Assembly: GCF_004353525.1 (NCBI RefSeq)
Contig: NZ_CP085524.1
Span: 2,514,142 to 2,578,141, forward strand
DNA: 64,000 bases
Direction: 5' to 3'
Origin: Zhaonella formicivorans
GTDB taxonomy: Bacteria; Bacillota; DUOV01; Zhaonellaceae
Shown here in pieces: positions 34,061 to 42,428 of this stretch. Numbering within the stretch: the stretch's first letter is position 1; each line of letters begins with the position of its first letter. A program made the translations under genes and the position numbers. The notes below the pieces were generated by a model that was not told the origin of the DNA, made no database searches, and was given only the letters and a program-made list of their open reading frames with translations.

Positions 34061-35050
34061 TTATATAAAATAATGCTTAAACCCAAAAAGACCGGCCAGA
34101 CCACCTGTATGAATGAAGAGCACTTTTTCTCCTTTTTTGAAGGTGCCTTTTTTGATTTCCTCCACCAAGCCGTACATGGCCTTGCCGGTGTAGACCGGGT
34201 CGAGAATAACGCCTTCCATCCTTGCCAGTTTCAGGATTAAGTCAATCTCCTCCGCGCGGCTTAAGGCGTAGCCTAAGCCTGCATATCCGTCGATGATACG
34301 AATATCGCTCTTTGCAATCTCCAGCGGTTCCGGCAAATAGCGGTAGCTGTCCTGCAAAATGCCCCAAATCCGCTCTACGAAAAAGCCGGCATCAGCCGAA
34401 ATATTTATCCCCTTGAGGCTAATCGGGCTATGCAATGCTCTGAATCCCGCCAAAAGCCCGGCAAAGGTACCTCCTGAACCGACCGTGACCACTACATGGT
34501 CAAACTTCAGCCCCAAATCTTCCTGCTGCTGAACGATTTCCTGGGCCGCCAGGAAATAGCCGAACGTACCGATGCCATTGGACCCCCCTTCCGGAATTAA
34601 GTAAGGGTTGTGCCCCTCAGCTTTCAATTCAGCTTCTACTTCAGCAAAAATCTGTGGGAGCCGGTCCCGATAGTCTTCTTTGGTTATAAATTTAATCCTG
34701 GCCCCCAAGATTTTGTCCAGCAGGTAATTGCCCTCAATTTCCGCCTCAGGGCTGCCGCGCAATATTAAATAGCATTTGAGCCCCAACTTGGCCGCCAAGG
34801 CAGCCGTGGCCCGGGCATGGTTGGACTGCAGGCCGCCGCAGGTTACCAGGACATCAGCCTTTTGGCCCAGCGCTTCCGCCAATGCAAACTCCAGTTTCCT
34901 CACTTTGTTGCCCGATACTTCCGACCCCGTCTCGTCATCCCGTTTAATGTAGAGCTCAGGACCCCCTAATTCCCGCTCCAGCCTTTTCAGTCTGTCAATC
35001 CTGGTAGGCAAGTTGGCAAAATATAACCGCTCCGGATAAGCAAATTTCAC
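34061..35050 (-). CDS. dcyD: D-cysteine desulfhydrase / ACC-deaminase-family PLP enzyme
   Basis: A 329-residue fold-II PLP enzyme. The PLP lysine is in SGNKVRKLEFAL (about 46-57), with CGGLQSNHARATAA, PEGGSNGIGTFGY, the phosphate loop VGSGGTFAGLLAG and the C-terminal HTGGLAGLFG. The overall pattern fits D-cysteine desulfhydrase, which yields pyruvate, sulfide and ammonia. 1-aminocyclopropane-carboxylate deaminase is a less likely alternative. GTG start with AGAGGAGTG upstream. Confidence 0.85.
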   Translation of the reverse strand: MKFAYPERLYFANLPTRIDRLKRLERELGGPELYIKRDDETGSEVSGNKVRKLEFALAEALGQKADVLVTCGGLQSNHARATAALAAKLGLKCYLILRGSPEAEIEGNYLLDKILGARIKFITKEDYRDRLPQIFAEVEAELKAEGHNPYLIPEGGSNGIGTFGYFLAAQEIVQQQEDLGLKFDHVVVTVGSGGTFAGLLAGFRALHSPISLKGINISADAGFFVERIWGILQDSYRYLPEPLEIAKSDIRIIDGYAGLGYALSRAEEIDLILKLARMEGVILDPVYTGKAMYGLVEEIKKGTFKKGEKVLFIHTGGLAGLFGFKHYFI

Positions 35051-35125
35051 TCAGAACACTCCTCTGGTTTTTAGTATAATTTTGCCACAAAAAAGAATAA
35101 AGCTAAATGGTTTTTGCAATATAGT

Positions 35126-35346
35126 CTATCTCAAAAATAGCTATAACGTTTATGTCCTGTCGCTCCCGCTGTCTGAATCAAGAGCACCAACTGCTCGGTG
35201 CCGGACTTCCAGCGGCACGCGGTGACGCGACGTCCTGTCGCTCCACCGCTCATCTCAGTCCATGCTGCTCGTCCGCTTTCAGTCCTCGACTCGCAGGGTG
35301 CTCTAAGGATTCAGACAAAGGTCGCTTCCACGGACATAAACGTTTA
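35126..35346. repeat. ~222-bp multi-hairpin element, copy 1
   Basis: About 90% identical by eye to 52028-52251. Nested inverted repeats: AACGTTTATGTCC at the left end with GGACATAAACGTTT at the right, then CTGTCTGAATCAAGAGCACC with GGTGCTCTAAGGATTCAGAC. Inside are further GGTGCCGG and GCGGCACGCGG palindromes. It lies upstream of the D-cysteine desulfhydrase gene. No frame is conserved between the copies. Nothing else is seen in 35051-35497 apart from the terminator. Confidence 0.92.
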
Positions 35347-35464
35347 CCTAGTTTTCATTGTACTGCTGGTGCTGACGATAAGCATGGGCGTCTACTCTAT
35401 TAGCGTCATGAGGGTCTGCTAAGTCAATCATTTTTACTGGTCATCATTGGAGCATATAAAAGTT

Positions 35465-35492
35465 AAGCCCACCTTGTTTCGTGGTGGGCCTT
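35465..35492 (-). terminator. Terminator of the OsmC gene
   Basis: GCCCACC / GGTGGGC stem; on the minus strand it is followed by TTAACTTTTATA. It lies just after the OsmC stop. Confidence 0.8.
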
Positions 35493-35497
35493 ACACA

Positions 35498-35959
35498 TTA
35501 ACTCACTTTAGATTGTTCAACTGCCTCCAATTCATAATCGCCTGAAACGGGTACACCTTTCAGGGTGTCGGAAACAGGGCAAACCTTTTTAATGGCTTTA
35601 ACCAGCCTTTCTACATTCTCTTTGGGAGAATCGGTCTTAATATGCATTTTGTAGCGGATATCGGAAAAGCCGGTGCGCACATTGGGGTTCTTGCCCAGGA
35701 AACCGTCGGGATCCAGATCCCCTTCCAAATCAACGGAAAAATCAATTAAATTGACTTTGCAGGCTGGGGCAAAGGCAGCGGCACAAATAGTAATGCATCC
35801 GCCCAGCGCAGACAACAAGAGCTCAACAGGGTTCATGGAAGTGTTTGTTCCGCCCAGTTCCGCAGGCTCATCCATGGTAACCTTGAAACCACGGGCGTCG
35901 GCCTCGCAAGCCAGCCCTGACTGCCAGTTCACTGTGGCTTTAAATACTTCCTTAGCCAA
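35498..35959 (-). CDS. OsmC-family protein
   Basis: About 153 residues, OsmC/Ohr fold. The two redox cysteines are visible: GGCITICAAAF (about residue 55) and KKVCPVSDTLK (about 127). Such proteins reduce organic peroxides or are stress proteins of uncertain substrate. The TTG at 35959 is chosen because AAGGAG lies nine bases upstream. A GTG twelve codons earlier has no site and would add a non-family N-terminus. Confidence 0.88.
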   Translation of the reverse strand: MAKEVFKATVNWQSGLACEADARGFKVTMDEPAELGGTNTSMNPVELLLSALGGCITICAAAFAPACKVNLIDFSVDLEGDLDPDGFLGKNPNVRTGFSDIRYKMHIKTDSPKENVERLVKAIKKVCPVSDTLKGVPVSGDYELEAVEQSKVS

Positions 35960-36100
35960 TTTCCCCAACTCCTTTGTGAAGGTTATTGTTTTCACTTATC
36001 ATTATAACATATTTGACGTTAAATTCTTCACAAATTCTAGAAAAAAATTTCACAAAATCATCATAATTGATAACAGAAAACGTCATATCTCCAAAATTTA

Positions 36101-36769
36101 TTACTGATCCCGTTTCTTCACACCGTTTAGGTAAATATCCACCATCAGCTTGATTTCCTCCGTATCATTCCAGTCTTGCGCCTCCTCTGAAAACATCTGC
36201 TTAGCAAAAATATATCCTGCCAGCAGTGAGACCAATACTCTGGTCATGGAGTCCAGGTTTAAATTCCTCAACTCTCCCGACTCAACCTTTTCCGCCAGCA
36301 AGCTGTTTACAATCAACCTGCCTTTGGCCGCAACATGGCTGACCAAAGCATCCTTCAGCTCGGGATGGTACTGCATTTCCTGCAAGGCGACTTTAAAAGC
36401 TGCCCAGTTTTGTTGCACCAACTGCAAGCGGTTGAGCATCAGCCGTCCTAAAAGCTCTTCTGTGCTGAGATCCTTCAGTTTGGCAATAGCCTCCACATCT
36501 CTCAACAGGACCGGGCCTGCCATACGGATTATGGTGGGAATTACCAAGGCAAAAAGTAGGTCTTTTTTAGTCTTAAAATATTTATAAATTGTACCCTCCG
36601 CCACTCCCGCGGCTTTGGCAATTTCGCTGGTGGTGCTGGCTTCAAACCCTTTCTCCGCAAAGAGCCTTAAGGCTGCTTCCGCAATCTTTTTCTGACTGGG
36701 AGTCATGTCCTCCTCGCTCAGCATATACTCTTCCAAAAGTTTTTTTATAAAGTCCTCGTATTCTTGCAC
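36101..36769 (-). CDS. TetR-family transcriptional regulator
   Basis: A 222-residue repressor with an N-terminal TetR helix-turn-helix (KIAEAALRLFAEKGFEASTTSEIAKAA, then GTIYKYFKTKKDLLF, about 24-72) and a ligand-binding C-terminus. It is the last gene after HlyD, ATPase and permease on the same strand and is likely the repressor of that exporter. A dyad near the HlyD start is a plausible operator. GTG start with GGAGG nine bases upstream. Confidence 0.93.
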   Translation of the reverse strand: MQEYEDFIKKLLEEYMLSEEDMTPSQKKIAEAALRLFAEKGFEASTTSEIAKAAGVAEGTIYKYFKTKKDLLFALVIPTIIRMAGPVLLRDVEAIAKLKDLSTEELLGRLMLNRLQLVQQNWAAFKVALQEMQYHPELKDALVSHVAAKGRLIVNSLLAEKVESGELRNLNLDSMTRVLVSLLAGYIFAKQMFSEEAQDWNDTEEIKLMVDIYLNGVKKRDQ

Positions 36770-36784
36770 CGGTTGCTACCTCCA

Positions 36785-37928
36785 TTAATCAACCGTCTTA
36801 CGGAACCGGGCCATGGCCATGATACATAAAAGCAAGGCAAAGGCGGATAAAATCAATGTTTCCTGCCACAGGTATGCTATACTCAAACCTTTTAAGAAAA
36901 TACCCCGCAGAATGATCAAAAAATATGTCAGCGGAAATAATCCCCCTATTCCTTGAATGACCCAAGGCATGGTCTCCCGGGGGAAAATAAAACCCGACAA
37001 TAAAATGCTGGGCAGGATCAGCAAAAAAGTCAGTTGCATGGCCTGCAGCTGGGTCTGGGCAAGTGTAGAAATTAGAAGCCCGATGGCTAAGGTGGTTACT
37101 AGGAATAATAAGGACAGCAGGAATAATAGGGTTAAACTGCCCTGTACAGGAACTCCGAACCAATTGATTCCTACCAGCAATACCAATGTAAAGGAGAAAA
37201 GTCCTATGCCCACATAGGGTATGAGCTTGCCCAGAATCAACTCACCCGGTCGAATGGGGGTAACCACCAGCTGCTCCATGGTGCCACGCTCTTTTGGCAA
37301 AAGCGGTAAGCATGGCAGTTACGTTTTGCATAATCAGACCTATTAAACCCGGAATATTAAAGACCAGGCTTTTCATTTCGGGATTGTACAGTACTCTGGT
37401 TTCTGCCTCCAGCCCTCCCGGCATACTCCCCGCTAAAGCAGCAGGAGTCAGCTCTGCCTGCAGCCTTCCCCCATAGGCCCTGGCCACTAATTGGGCAGTA
37501 GCCAAGGCGGTTCTGGCAACGTTGGGATCTGTGCCGTCAATTAAAACCTGCACTTTAGCTTTTTCCTTCCTGGCAAGCTTTTTGCTAAAATCGGGAGGTA
37601 CGATGATGGCTATCTTCGCCTTGCCGGAATCTATTAACGCTTCCAACCGGTCATAACCATCTGCATAATAATTCAAATCGAAATAGCTGGTGTTGGCAAA
37701 AGTGCGCAGCATTGCCCTGGATTCCTGGCTCCGGTTTTGGTCCCAGACTGCCGTACTGTAATGGTCCACATCGGTATTGACCGCGTAACCGAACAAAAAT
37801 AGCATCATCAGAGGCATAGCCACAGCGATAGCGAGGCTTGGACGATCGCGGCGGATTTGAATTACCTCTTTTTTCACTATTGCCAACAGCCTTTTGAAGC
37901 TAAAGCAAAACCTATTTTTTACCCGCAT
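36785..37928 (-). pseudogene. ABC-2 type permease, frameshifted
   Basis: Two frames make one YbhS/YbhR-like permease of about 380 residues. The first (37928 to 37242) has IVKKEVIQIRRDRPSLAI, one helix and a large extracellular domain up to LIMQNVTAMLTAFA. The second (from about 37300 down to 36785) continues LPKERGTMEQLVVTPIRPGE and five helices. The frames cross near 37300 in GCTTTTGCC. One base lost or miscalled would restore the gene. As it stands, the exporter would lack its pore. Confidence 0.87.
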
Positions 37929-38679
37929 AGGCTATTACCCCCCGCCCCTGGCTCTGGCCCTCTTTGACATACTCGATAAAGACATCATCCAGCGTAGCAT
38001 GTCCTGATGCCTTTTTAAGTTCAGCCGGTGTGCCACAGCCCATAAGCTTGCCAAAGAAAATGAAACCAATATAGTCGCAGGTTTCGGCTTCATCCATGTA
38101 GTGCGTGCTGACTAAGACAGTTATTCCCTCTTTAGCCAAACCGCGGATTATCTCCCAAAAAATCCTGCGCGACACGGGGTCCACCCCGGCGGTGGGTTCA
38201 TCCAGCACTAATAGCTCCGGCTCGTGCAGTAGGGCACAAGCCAGGGCAAGTCGCTGTTTCCAGCCCCCGGATAGGGTTCCCGCCAGCTGTTTTTCCCGAC
38301 CTGTCAACTCCGCCATGGCTAAAAGCTCTCCTTTACGCTTCCTGGCAGCAGCACCGCTTAGCCCGTAAATACCCGCATAGAAATCCAAATTCTCCCCCAC
38401 CGTCAAATCCGTGTACAGGCTGAACTTCTGGGACATGTAGCCAATGCGCTGTTTAATGGCCTCCGCCTGAGTTACCAGGTCATATCCCAATACCCTGCCG
38501 CTGCCGGAAGTCGGCGTTAAAACTCCGCAGAGCATGCGGATGGTGGTGGATTTGCCCGAGCCGTTGGGACCGAGAAAGCCAAAAATTGCTCCTTGGGGTA
38601 CGGACAGGCTAATATGGTCAACCGCCAGCAAGGAGCCAAAGCGTTTGGTTAAGTCGCTGCATTCAATAGCCATCTTCAT
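37912..38679 (-). CDS. ABC exporter ATPase (YbhF/CcmA type)
   Basis: An ATPase of about 255 residues: Walker A GPNGSGKST, Q-loop YMSQKFSLYTDL, signature LSGGWKQRLALACALLHEP, Walker B LLVLDEPTAGVDP, H-loop STHYMDEAE. It energises the neighbouring ABC-2 permease. The ATG at 38679 directly follows the HlyD stop, and its own end overlaps the permease start by 17 bases, so the operon is tightly coupled. Confidence 0.93.
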   Translation of the reverse strand: MKMAIECSDLTKRFGSLLAVDHISLSVPQGAIFGFLGPNGSGKSTTIRMLCGVLTPTSGSGRVLGYDLVTQAEAIKQRIGYMSQKFSLYTDLTVGENLDFYAGIYGLSGAAARKRKGELLAMAELTGREKQLAGTLSGGWKQRLALACALLHEPELLVLDEPTAGVDPVSRRIFWEIIRGLAKEGITVLVSTHYMDEAETCDYIGFIFFGKLMGCGTPAELKKASGHATLDDVFIEYVKEGQSQGRGVIAYAGKK

Positions 38680-38680
38680 G

Positions 38681-39703
38681 TTATTTCCCTGCCTTTTCCC
38701 GGGTAAGTGCCACATCCACCGGCATGCCAGGCTTTAACTGGCCCTGCCCGTCTAAAAGTTCCACTTTAACTGCAAAAGTGAGCTTGACCCTGTCCTCTTT
38801 AGTCTGCATATTTTTGGGAGTAAACTCAGCCTCCGTGGCGTTCTGAGTGATTTTGCCCTTAAAGTTTCGGTCCGGATAGGCATCGGCTGCAACCTCCACT
38901 TCTTGGCCGAGGCTCACAAGGCTTAATTTTTGCTCGGGGACAAAAATTTTCACCCATAACTTTTCCGGCTGTAGCAGAGTAACCAGGCTGCTTCCCGCGT
39001 TTACCAGCTCCCCTGCTTCAATATTTTTACGTACAACCACCCCGGTGCTTGGTGCTTTAATAACCGTTTTGCTCAGCTGTAAGCGGGCGTATTCGGCCTG
39101 AGCTTCCGCCTGTTCTGTTAAGGCACTTAGCTGCCTCAAAGTATTAATTGTGGAACCTTGCTCCAATAACTTTAACTGGGCCTTGGCAGCCTCTTGCTGG
39201 GCCTCAAGGCTTTGAATCTGGGCTTTAAGTGAATCCACTTTGTTTGACTGGGCAGAAACCTGTTTTGCAGTAATGCCCTCGTTTTTTAGCAACTCCTTGT
39301 AATCCTCCAATACTTGCGCTTCATGCACCAGGTTTTTCCGTAAACCTTCGAGACTTGCTTCCAGCTGTTTTACCTGGGCTGACGCCTGTTCTATTTGTTC
39401 ATTCCGGGAACCGGCACGGGCTTCGGCCAGGCGGCTTTCAGCAGCTTTTAAAGCTGCTTCAGCTTCTTTGAGACGAATCCGGTAGGCAGTATCCTCCAGC
39501 CTGGCAACAGTCTGCCCTGCTTCTACCCTCTGGCCTTCTTCCACAGCCAGCTCCTGTATCCTCCCTGCCACTTCGCTTTGAATTTCAACCTCTCTGGCCT
39601 CTACCGTGCCGCTGAAAACTTCTTCCTGCGCCTTTTGCCCGCAGCCTGCCAGGGTAATAAGAAACGGAAGCAAAAACATTACAGCCAGCCATTGTTTATT
39701 CAT
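38681..39703 (-). CDS. HlyD-family membrane fusion lipoprotein
   Basis: About 340 residues. The signal sequence ends in lipobox LAGC. Then come a split biotinyl-lipoyl domain (VAGRIQELAVEEGQRVEAGQ), a long alpha-helical hairpin coiled coil rich in A/E/Q (about 75-200) and beta-barrel segments (TGVVVRKNIEAGELVNAGSSL). It is the adaptor of a YbhGFSR-like export system, first gene of its operon. The ATG at 39703 has AGGAGGG upstream. Confidence 0.92.
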   Translation of the reverse strand: MNKQWLAVMFLLPFLITLAGCGQKAQEEVFSGTVEAREVEIQSEVAGRIQELAVEEGQRVEAGQTVARLEDTAYRIRLKEAEAALKAAESRLAEARAGSRNEQIEQASAQVKQLEASLEGLRKNLVHEAQVLEDYKELLKNEGITAKQVSAQSNKVDSLKAQIQSLEAQQEAAKAQLKLLEQGSTINTLRQLSALTEQAEAQAEYARLQLSKTVIKAPSTGVVVRKNIEAGELVNAGSSLVTLLQPEKLWVKIFVPEQKLSLVSLGQEVEVAADAYPDRNFKGKITQNATEAEFTPKNMQTKEDRVKLTFAVKVELLDGQGQLKPGMPVDVALTREKAGK

Positions 39704-39729
39704 TAACAACTTCCCTCCTTAATCGTGCG

Positions 39730-39747
39730 GGTGAGTACTCACTCACC
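39730..39747. promoter_or_regulatory. Candidate TetR operator
   Basis: GGTGAGT-ACTC-ACTCACC, a 7-bp dyad 27 bases upstream of the hlyD-like start codon. The position suits repression by the TetR protein of the same operon (inference). Confidence 0.6.
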
Positions 39748-39849
39748 ACAACTGTACGATGCTCGCTCCGTTTTTGTCAACCTATAATTCATTAGTGAAA
39801 TAGTGCACAAACATTAGCCCTATATGTTATAATGACAGCAAGAAGTTTA

Positions 39850-40082
39850 CCCCAGCCCTCAGTCGCAGTCAGCCGTCAGCGGCCAGCTCGCAGCCGCTTT
39901 GGCCGAGTCTTCAGCGAACAGTCGACGTTCGTTAGTCCATAGCTGTCAGTTGCTTGTATGGCTTTTGCGGAAAAAGCCAACGGCTAATTGCTGATAGCTG
40001 ACAGCTGAAAGCTTATGGCTGGCAACTGACAGCTGACGGCTGATAGCTGCTAGCTGTGAGCTGACGGCTGATAGCAGATGTT
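39850..40082. repeat. Degenerate short-repeat patch upstream of the sensor kinase
   Basis: TCAGTCGCAGTCAGCCGTCAGC, then CAGTTGCTTGTATGGCTTTTG and a run of AGCTGACAGCTGAAAGC units. It shares the TTGYATGTATGGCTTT and GCCAACGGCTA modules with 11600-11835. It fills most of 39704-40094. Confidence 0.75.
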
Positions 40083-40094
40083 AGTGGAAAGCAG

Positions 40095-42428
40095 GTGAAT
40101 CCATTGGGCGTAGTGAGCACCACAGCAGGCAAATGCAAAAAATGTTATTCCTGCGTGCGCAACTGTCCTGTCAAAGCCATTAAAGTAGAAAACGAGCAGG
40201 CCCAGGTTTTGGCACCCCTCTGCATTTCCTGCGGCCATTGTCTGAAGGTATGCTCCCAGCGGGCCAAACAGGTAGAAAGCGAAGCGACGGTTGTAGAAGA
40301 GTTTTTGGCCCATTATCCCACGGTGGCCTGCTTGGCGCCTTCCTTTGCGGTAGAATTTTACCCCATTCCTCCCGGCAGCATCATTACTGCTTTAAAGCTT
40401 CTGGGGTTTCAAGAAGTCTACGAAGTCGCCTACGGGGCAGAACTGGTTACCCAAAAATACAGGGAACTGGTTTTCAGCAGGCAAGAAACGCAAGGTCTAA
40501 TCAGCACTACCTGCCCCGCGGTAGTAAGTTTGGTGGAAAAATGCTACCCGGAGCTGCTGCCCAAACTTGTACCGGTCGTTTCCCCCATGATTGCCACAGG
40601 ACAGTATCTTAAACGGCTGCGGCCGGAGGCCAAAGTGGTGTTTATCGGGCCCTGTATCGCTAAAAAAGAGGAAGCCAGGGATGCCAATGTTCCCCGCAGC
40701 ATAGATGCCGTGTTGACCTTCGATGAGTTGGAAACTTTATGGCAAATACGGGGTTTGGAGCCAGTCGACTTGCCGGTAGGGAGGTTCTCCAATCCTCCCA
40801 CCTCCGCAGGCCGGTTATACCCTGTACCGGGGGGACTCCTGGCCAGCGCCGGGCTTTCCCCGGACTTTGTCAATCAAGACCTGATAGCTATTCACGGCAA
40901 AGAGAATTGCCTGGAATTTTTAAAGGCTGCCGCGTCAGGAAAAGCTTTTTCAGGGTTTGTGGATATCCTCTTTTGCGAAGGCTGCATCAACGGGCCAATG
41001 CTGCAAAATGATCTGCCCAAATACACGCGGCAAAAAATAATTGCCTGGTACCTGAAAAATAAGGGCCTCCTCACGGACAGCCGCTGCGATTCCAACCATC
41101 TTCCCAAGCTCAACCTGAACCGGAAATTTGAGAACAAAAGCATCACCTTTCCCCAGCCTAATGATGAGGAAATTAAAGCAATTTTAGAGGGCTTGGGCAA
41201 AACCAAACCGGAAGATGAGCTGAACTGCGGCGCCTGCGGTTATACCACCTGCCGGGAAAAGGCAATAGCAGTGTACCAGGGATTGGCTGAAAATGTTATG
41301 TGCCTGCCTTATTTAATCGGCGAACTGCAAAAAAATAACCAGGAATTAACCTACTTGAAAGAGTATAACAACAATATCGTAAAAAGCATTGCTGAAACCA
41401 TTTTAGTCGTTAACCGGCAGGGCATTATTACCACTTGCCATGACCCTAACTCCCTGCTTGGTGCAAAAGACATCCACTCCTATCTTGGCCAAAATTATCT
41501 GGAACTGCTGCCTCCTGCCCTGCAAAAGGAAATAGCAGGGCATCTTCAAACTGTCATCGAACAAGGAGTTAATGTGGTGGTGCAGGATATCTGCTTACCA
41601 GGGGAGCAAGGGAACAAATTTATCAATCTCAAGGGTTATCCCTTTAAGGATAATACAGGCCGCTGCCTGGGAGCCGTCTTAATCTGGGAAGATATTACCC
41701 TGGAGCGTCGGTTGGAAGCCCAGCTCTTAGCCTCGGAAAAACTGGCCTCCGTAGGCCGTCTGGCTGCGGGCATAGCCCATGAAATCAATAACCCCTTATC
41801 CTTGATTTCCGGCTATACGGAACTTTTAAAAAATATTCTGCCGGCCGGTGACCAGGGTGCGAGACAAAAATTGGATATTATCAGCGAAGAAGTGGAGCGC
41901 ATCGCCGCCATTGTCAGGAATTTGTTAACCCTGGCCAGACCTGCCCCCGGGGAAATAACACTATGCAACATTAATGAGTTGCTCCGACATGCAGTGGAAC
42001 TGGTGCAGCACCAATATGATTTACACGGCCATGTGATCACTTTAAATTTGGCTGACGGTTTACCGGACTTAGAACTCAACAAACAGGAAATAGAGCAAGT
42101 TTTTTTAAACCTCCTGCTCAATGCCTGTGAAGCAATGAGAGAAAGCGGGAGACTCAGCATTGACAGCATGTTTGAGGCGGGAAAGTCAGTAGTAATCAAT
42201 TTCCGGGACACTGGGCGGGGAATTCCCGCAGAGCATTTAAGCAAAATATTTGAACCCTTTTTTACCACCAAAGAAATTGGCAAGGGCACCGGTCTGGGTT
42301 TGGCCATTAGCTACAGCATCATCCAAAAATATGGCGGCGATATTTTGGTGGACAGCGTGGAGGGAAAAGGCAGCACCTTTAGTGTAAGGCTGCCTGTAAA
42401 GAGGTGTAAAAATGAGCAGGCTGGCTAA
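40095..42428 (+). CDS. [FeFe]-hydrogenase-like sensory histidine kinase
   Basis: A 777-residue soluble sensor kinase. Order: two [4Fe-4S] motifs (CKKCYSCVRNCP 14-25, CISCGHCLKVCS 43-54), a hydrogenase large-subunit-like domain (about 75-330), an FeS motif C378-x2-C381-x4-C386, PAS (about 425-535), HisKA with His562 (IAHEINNPL) and HATPase. H-cluster motifs are altered: TSCCP reads STTCP (137-141), PCxxK is kept at 186-190, and the third motif is FCEGCING. It probably senses H2 or redox state rather than turning over H2 (inference). GTG start; a TTG at 40104 is an alternative. It overlaps the regulator gene by 17 bases. Confidence 0.9.
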   Translation: MNPLGVVSTTAGKCKKCYSCVRNCPVKAIKVENEQAQVLAPLCISCGHCLKVCSQRAKQVESEATVVEEFLAHYPTVACLAPSFAVEFYPIPPGSIITALKLLGFQEVYEVAYGAELVTQKYRELVFSRQETQGLISTTCPAVVSLVEKCYPELLPKLVPVVSPMIATGQYLKRLRPEAKVVFIGPCIAKKEEARDANVPRSIDAVLTFDELETLWQIRGLEPVDLPVGRFSNPPTSAGRLYPVPGGLLASAGLSPDFVNQDLIAIHGKENCLEFLKAAASGKAFSGFVDILFCEGCINGPMLQNDLPKYTRQKIIAWYLKNKGLLTDSRCDSNHLPKLNLNRKFENKSITFPQPNDEEIKAILEGLGKTKPEDELNCGACGYTTCREKAIAVYQGLAENVMCLPYLIGELQKNNQELTYLKEYNNNIVKSIAETILVVNRQGIITTCHDPNSLLGAKDIHSYLGQNYLELLPPALQKEIAGHLQTVIEQGVNVVVQDICLPGEQGNKFINLKGYPFKDNTGRCLGAVLIWEDITLERRLEAQLLASEKLASVGRLAAGIAHEINNPLSLISGYTELLKNILPAGDQGARQKLDIISEEVERIAAIVRNLLTLARPAPGEITLCNINELLRHAVELVQHQYDLHGHVITLNLADGLPDLELNKQEIEQVFLNLLLNACEAMRESGRLSIDSMFEAGKSVVINFRDTGRGIPAEHLSKIFEPFFTTKEIGKGTGLGLAISYSIIQKYGGDILVDSVEGKGSTFSVRLPVKRCKNEQAG

